Part shown: positions 5,230 to 5,293 of the stretch, piece by piece
Layout: the number at the start of each line of letters is the position of its first letter
How positions within the stretch are numbered: the first letter of the stretch is position 1
From: Candidatus Moraniibacteriota bacterium
GTDB taxonomy: Bacteria > Patescibacteriota > Minisyncoccia > Moranbacterales > GCA-2747515
DNA: 5,293 nucleotides
Assembly (NCBI GenBank): GCA_029933995.1
Contig: JAOZNB010000087.1
Coordinates: forward strand, 1-5,293
Direction: 5' to 3'
Notes under the pieces: model-generated
Databases searched by the model: none
Seen by the model: the letters and a program-made list of their open reading frames with translations, nothing else
What the model was told of the DNA's origin: nothing
Made by a program: the position numbers and the translations under genes

Positions 5230-5237
5230 ACAAAAAA

Positions 5238-5266
5238 TGCACAAAACCAAAAATTCATGCTATAAT
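5238..5266 (+). promoter_or_regulatory. Extended -10 promoter for a gene beyond the right edge
   Basis: TGCTATAAT (5258-5266) is a consensus extended -10. With a 17-base spacer the -35 is TGCACA (5238-5243, four of six), which an extended -10 tolerates. Transcription would begin near 5273. No start codon with a Shine-Dalgarno sequence appears before 5293; the terminal AGCAGG may be the start of one. Confidence 0.65.
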
Positions 5267-5293
5267 AAACAAACAGTATTTAACAGAAGCAGG

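Larger units (their letters stand above)
4961..5237 (+). repeat. Near-identical direct repeats flanking the mnmA remnant
   Basis: The left copy (4961-4983) and right copy (5214-5237) share AAAAAACTTAT, a variable core (TC versus CCAC) and AACAAAAAA. They bracket the mnmA fragment almost exactly. They may be recombination or insertion scars, or a motif this genome uses often between genes. The left copy also forms a small 6-4-6 inverted repeat (TAAGTT/AACTTA, 4955-4970). Confidence 0.5.

Noticed and set aside
5207..5293. Replication origin
   Set aside because: Only one DnaA box is present, with no cluster and no dnaA or dnaN fragment in view.

Overview
This is an AT-rich bacterial window using the standard genetic code, with small, tightly packed genes and short intergenic gaps. 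The cell-surface genes are single-pass membrane proteins carrying compact extracytoplasmic domains, and one reading frame has no recognisable family. I infer a small-genome lineage, possibly Patescibacteria (candidate phyla radiation). That assignment is an impression; no marker gene here proves it.

Layout: 1-1905 (+) is most of uvrB, cut by the left edge about 15-25 residues into the protein. 2001-2378 (+) is a small, charged, cysteine-bearing protein resembling DUF3135, with a strong ribosome binding site. A perfect 14-bp-arm inverted repeat (2387-2418) separates it from 2433-3053 (+), a membrane-anchored lysozyme/glucosaminidase-like protein. A probable bidirectional terminator (3077-3112) lies between that gene and the convergent 4190-3129 (-) gene, a membrane-anchored right-handed beta-helix protein. 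Upstream of it, 4871-4272 (-) encodes an unrecognised 199-residue protein with its own sigma70-type promoter, two overlapping palindromes, a TTG start and a clear terminator. The right end (about 4963-5206, +) is the C-terminal remnant of mnmA, broken by a 43-bp tandem duplication containing a 28-bp palindromic element. After it come a DnaA-box-like motif and an extended -10 promoter for a gene beyond the right edge.

The genes do not form one pathway. UvrB is housekeeping DNA repair. The lysozyme-like and beta-helix proteins both look like envelope proteins, but they are convergent and separately transcribed. Both have a promoter -10 element only 5-7 nt before the ATG and no Shine-Dalgarno sequence, suggesting leaderless mRNAs, whereas the DUF3135-like gene and the orphan gene have strong Shine-Dalgarno sequences. 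I see no convincing new multi-gene system. The points most worth checking are the mnmA remnant with its duplicated palindrome, the two styles of translation initiation, and the palindrome-controlled orphan gene.
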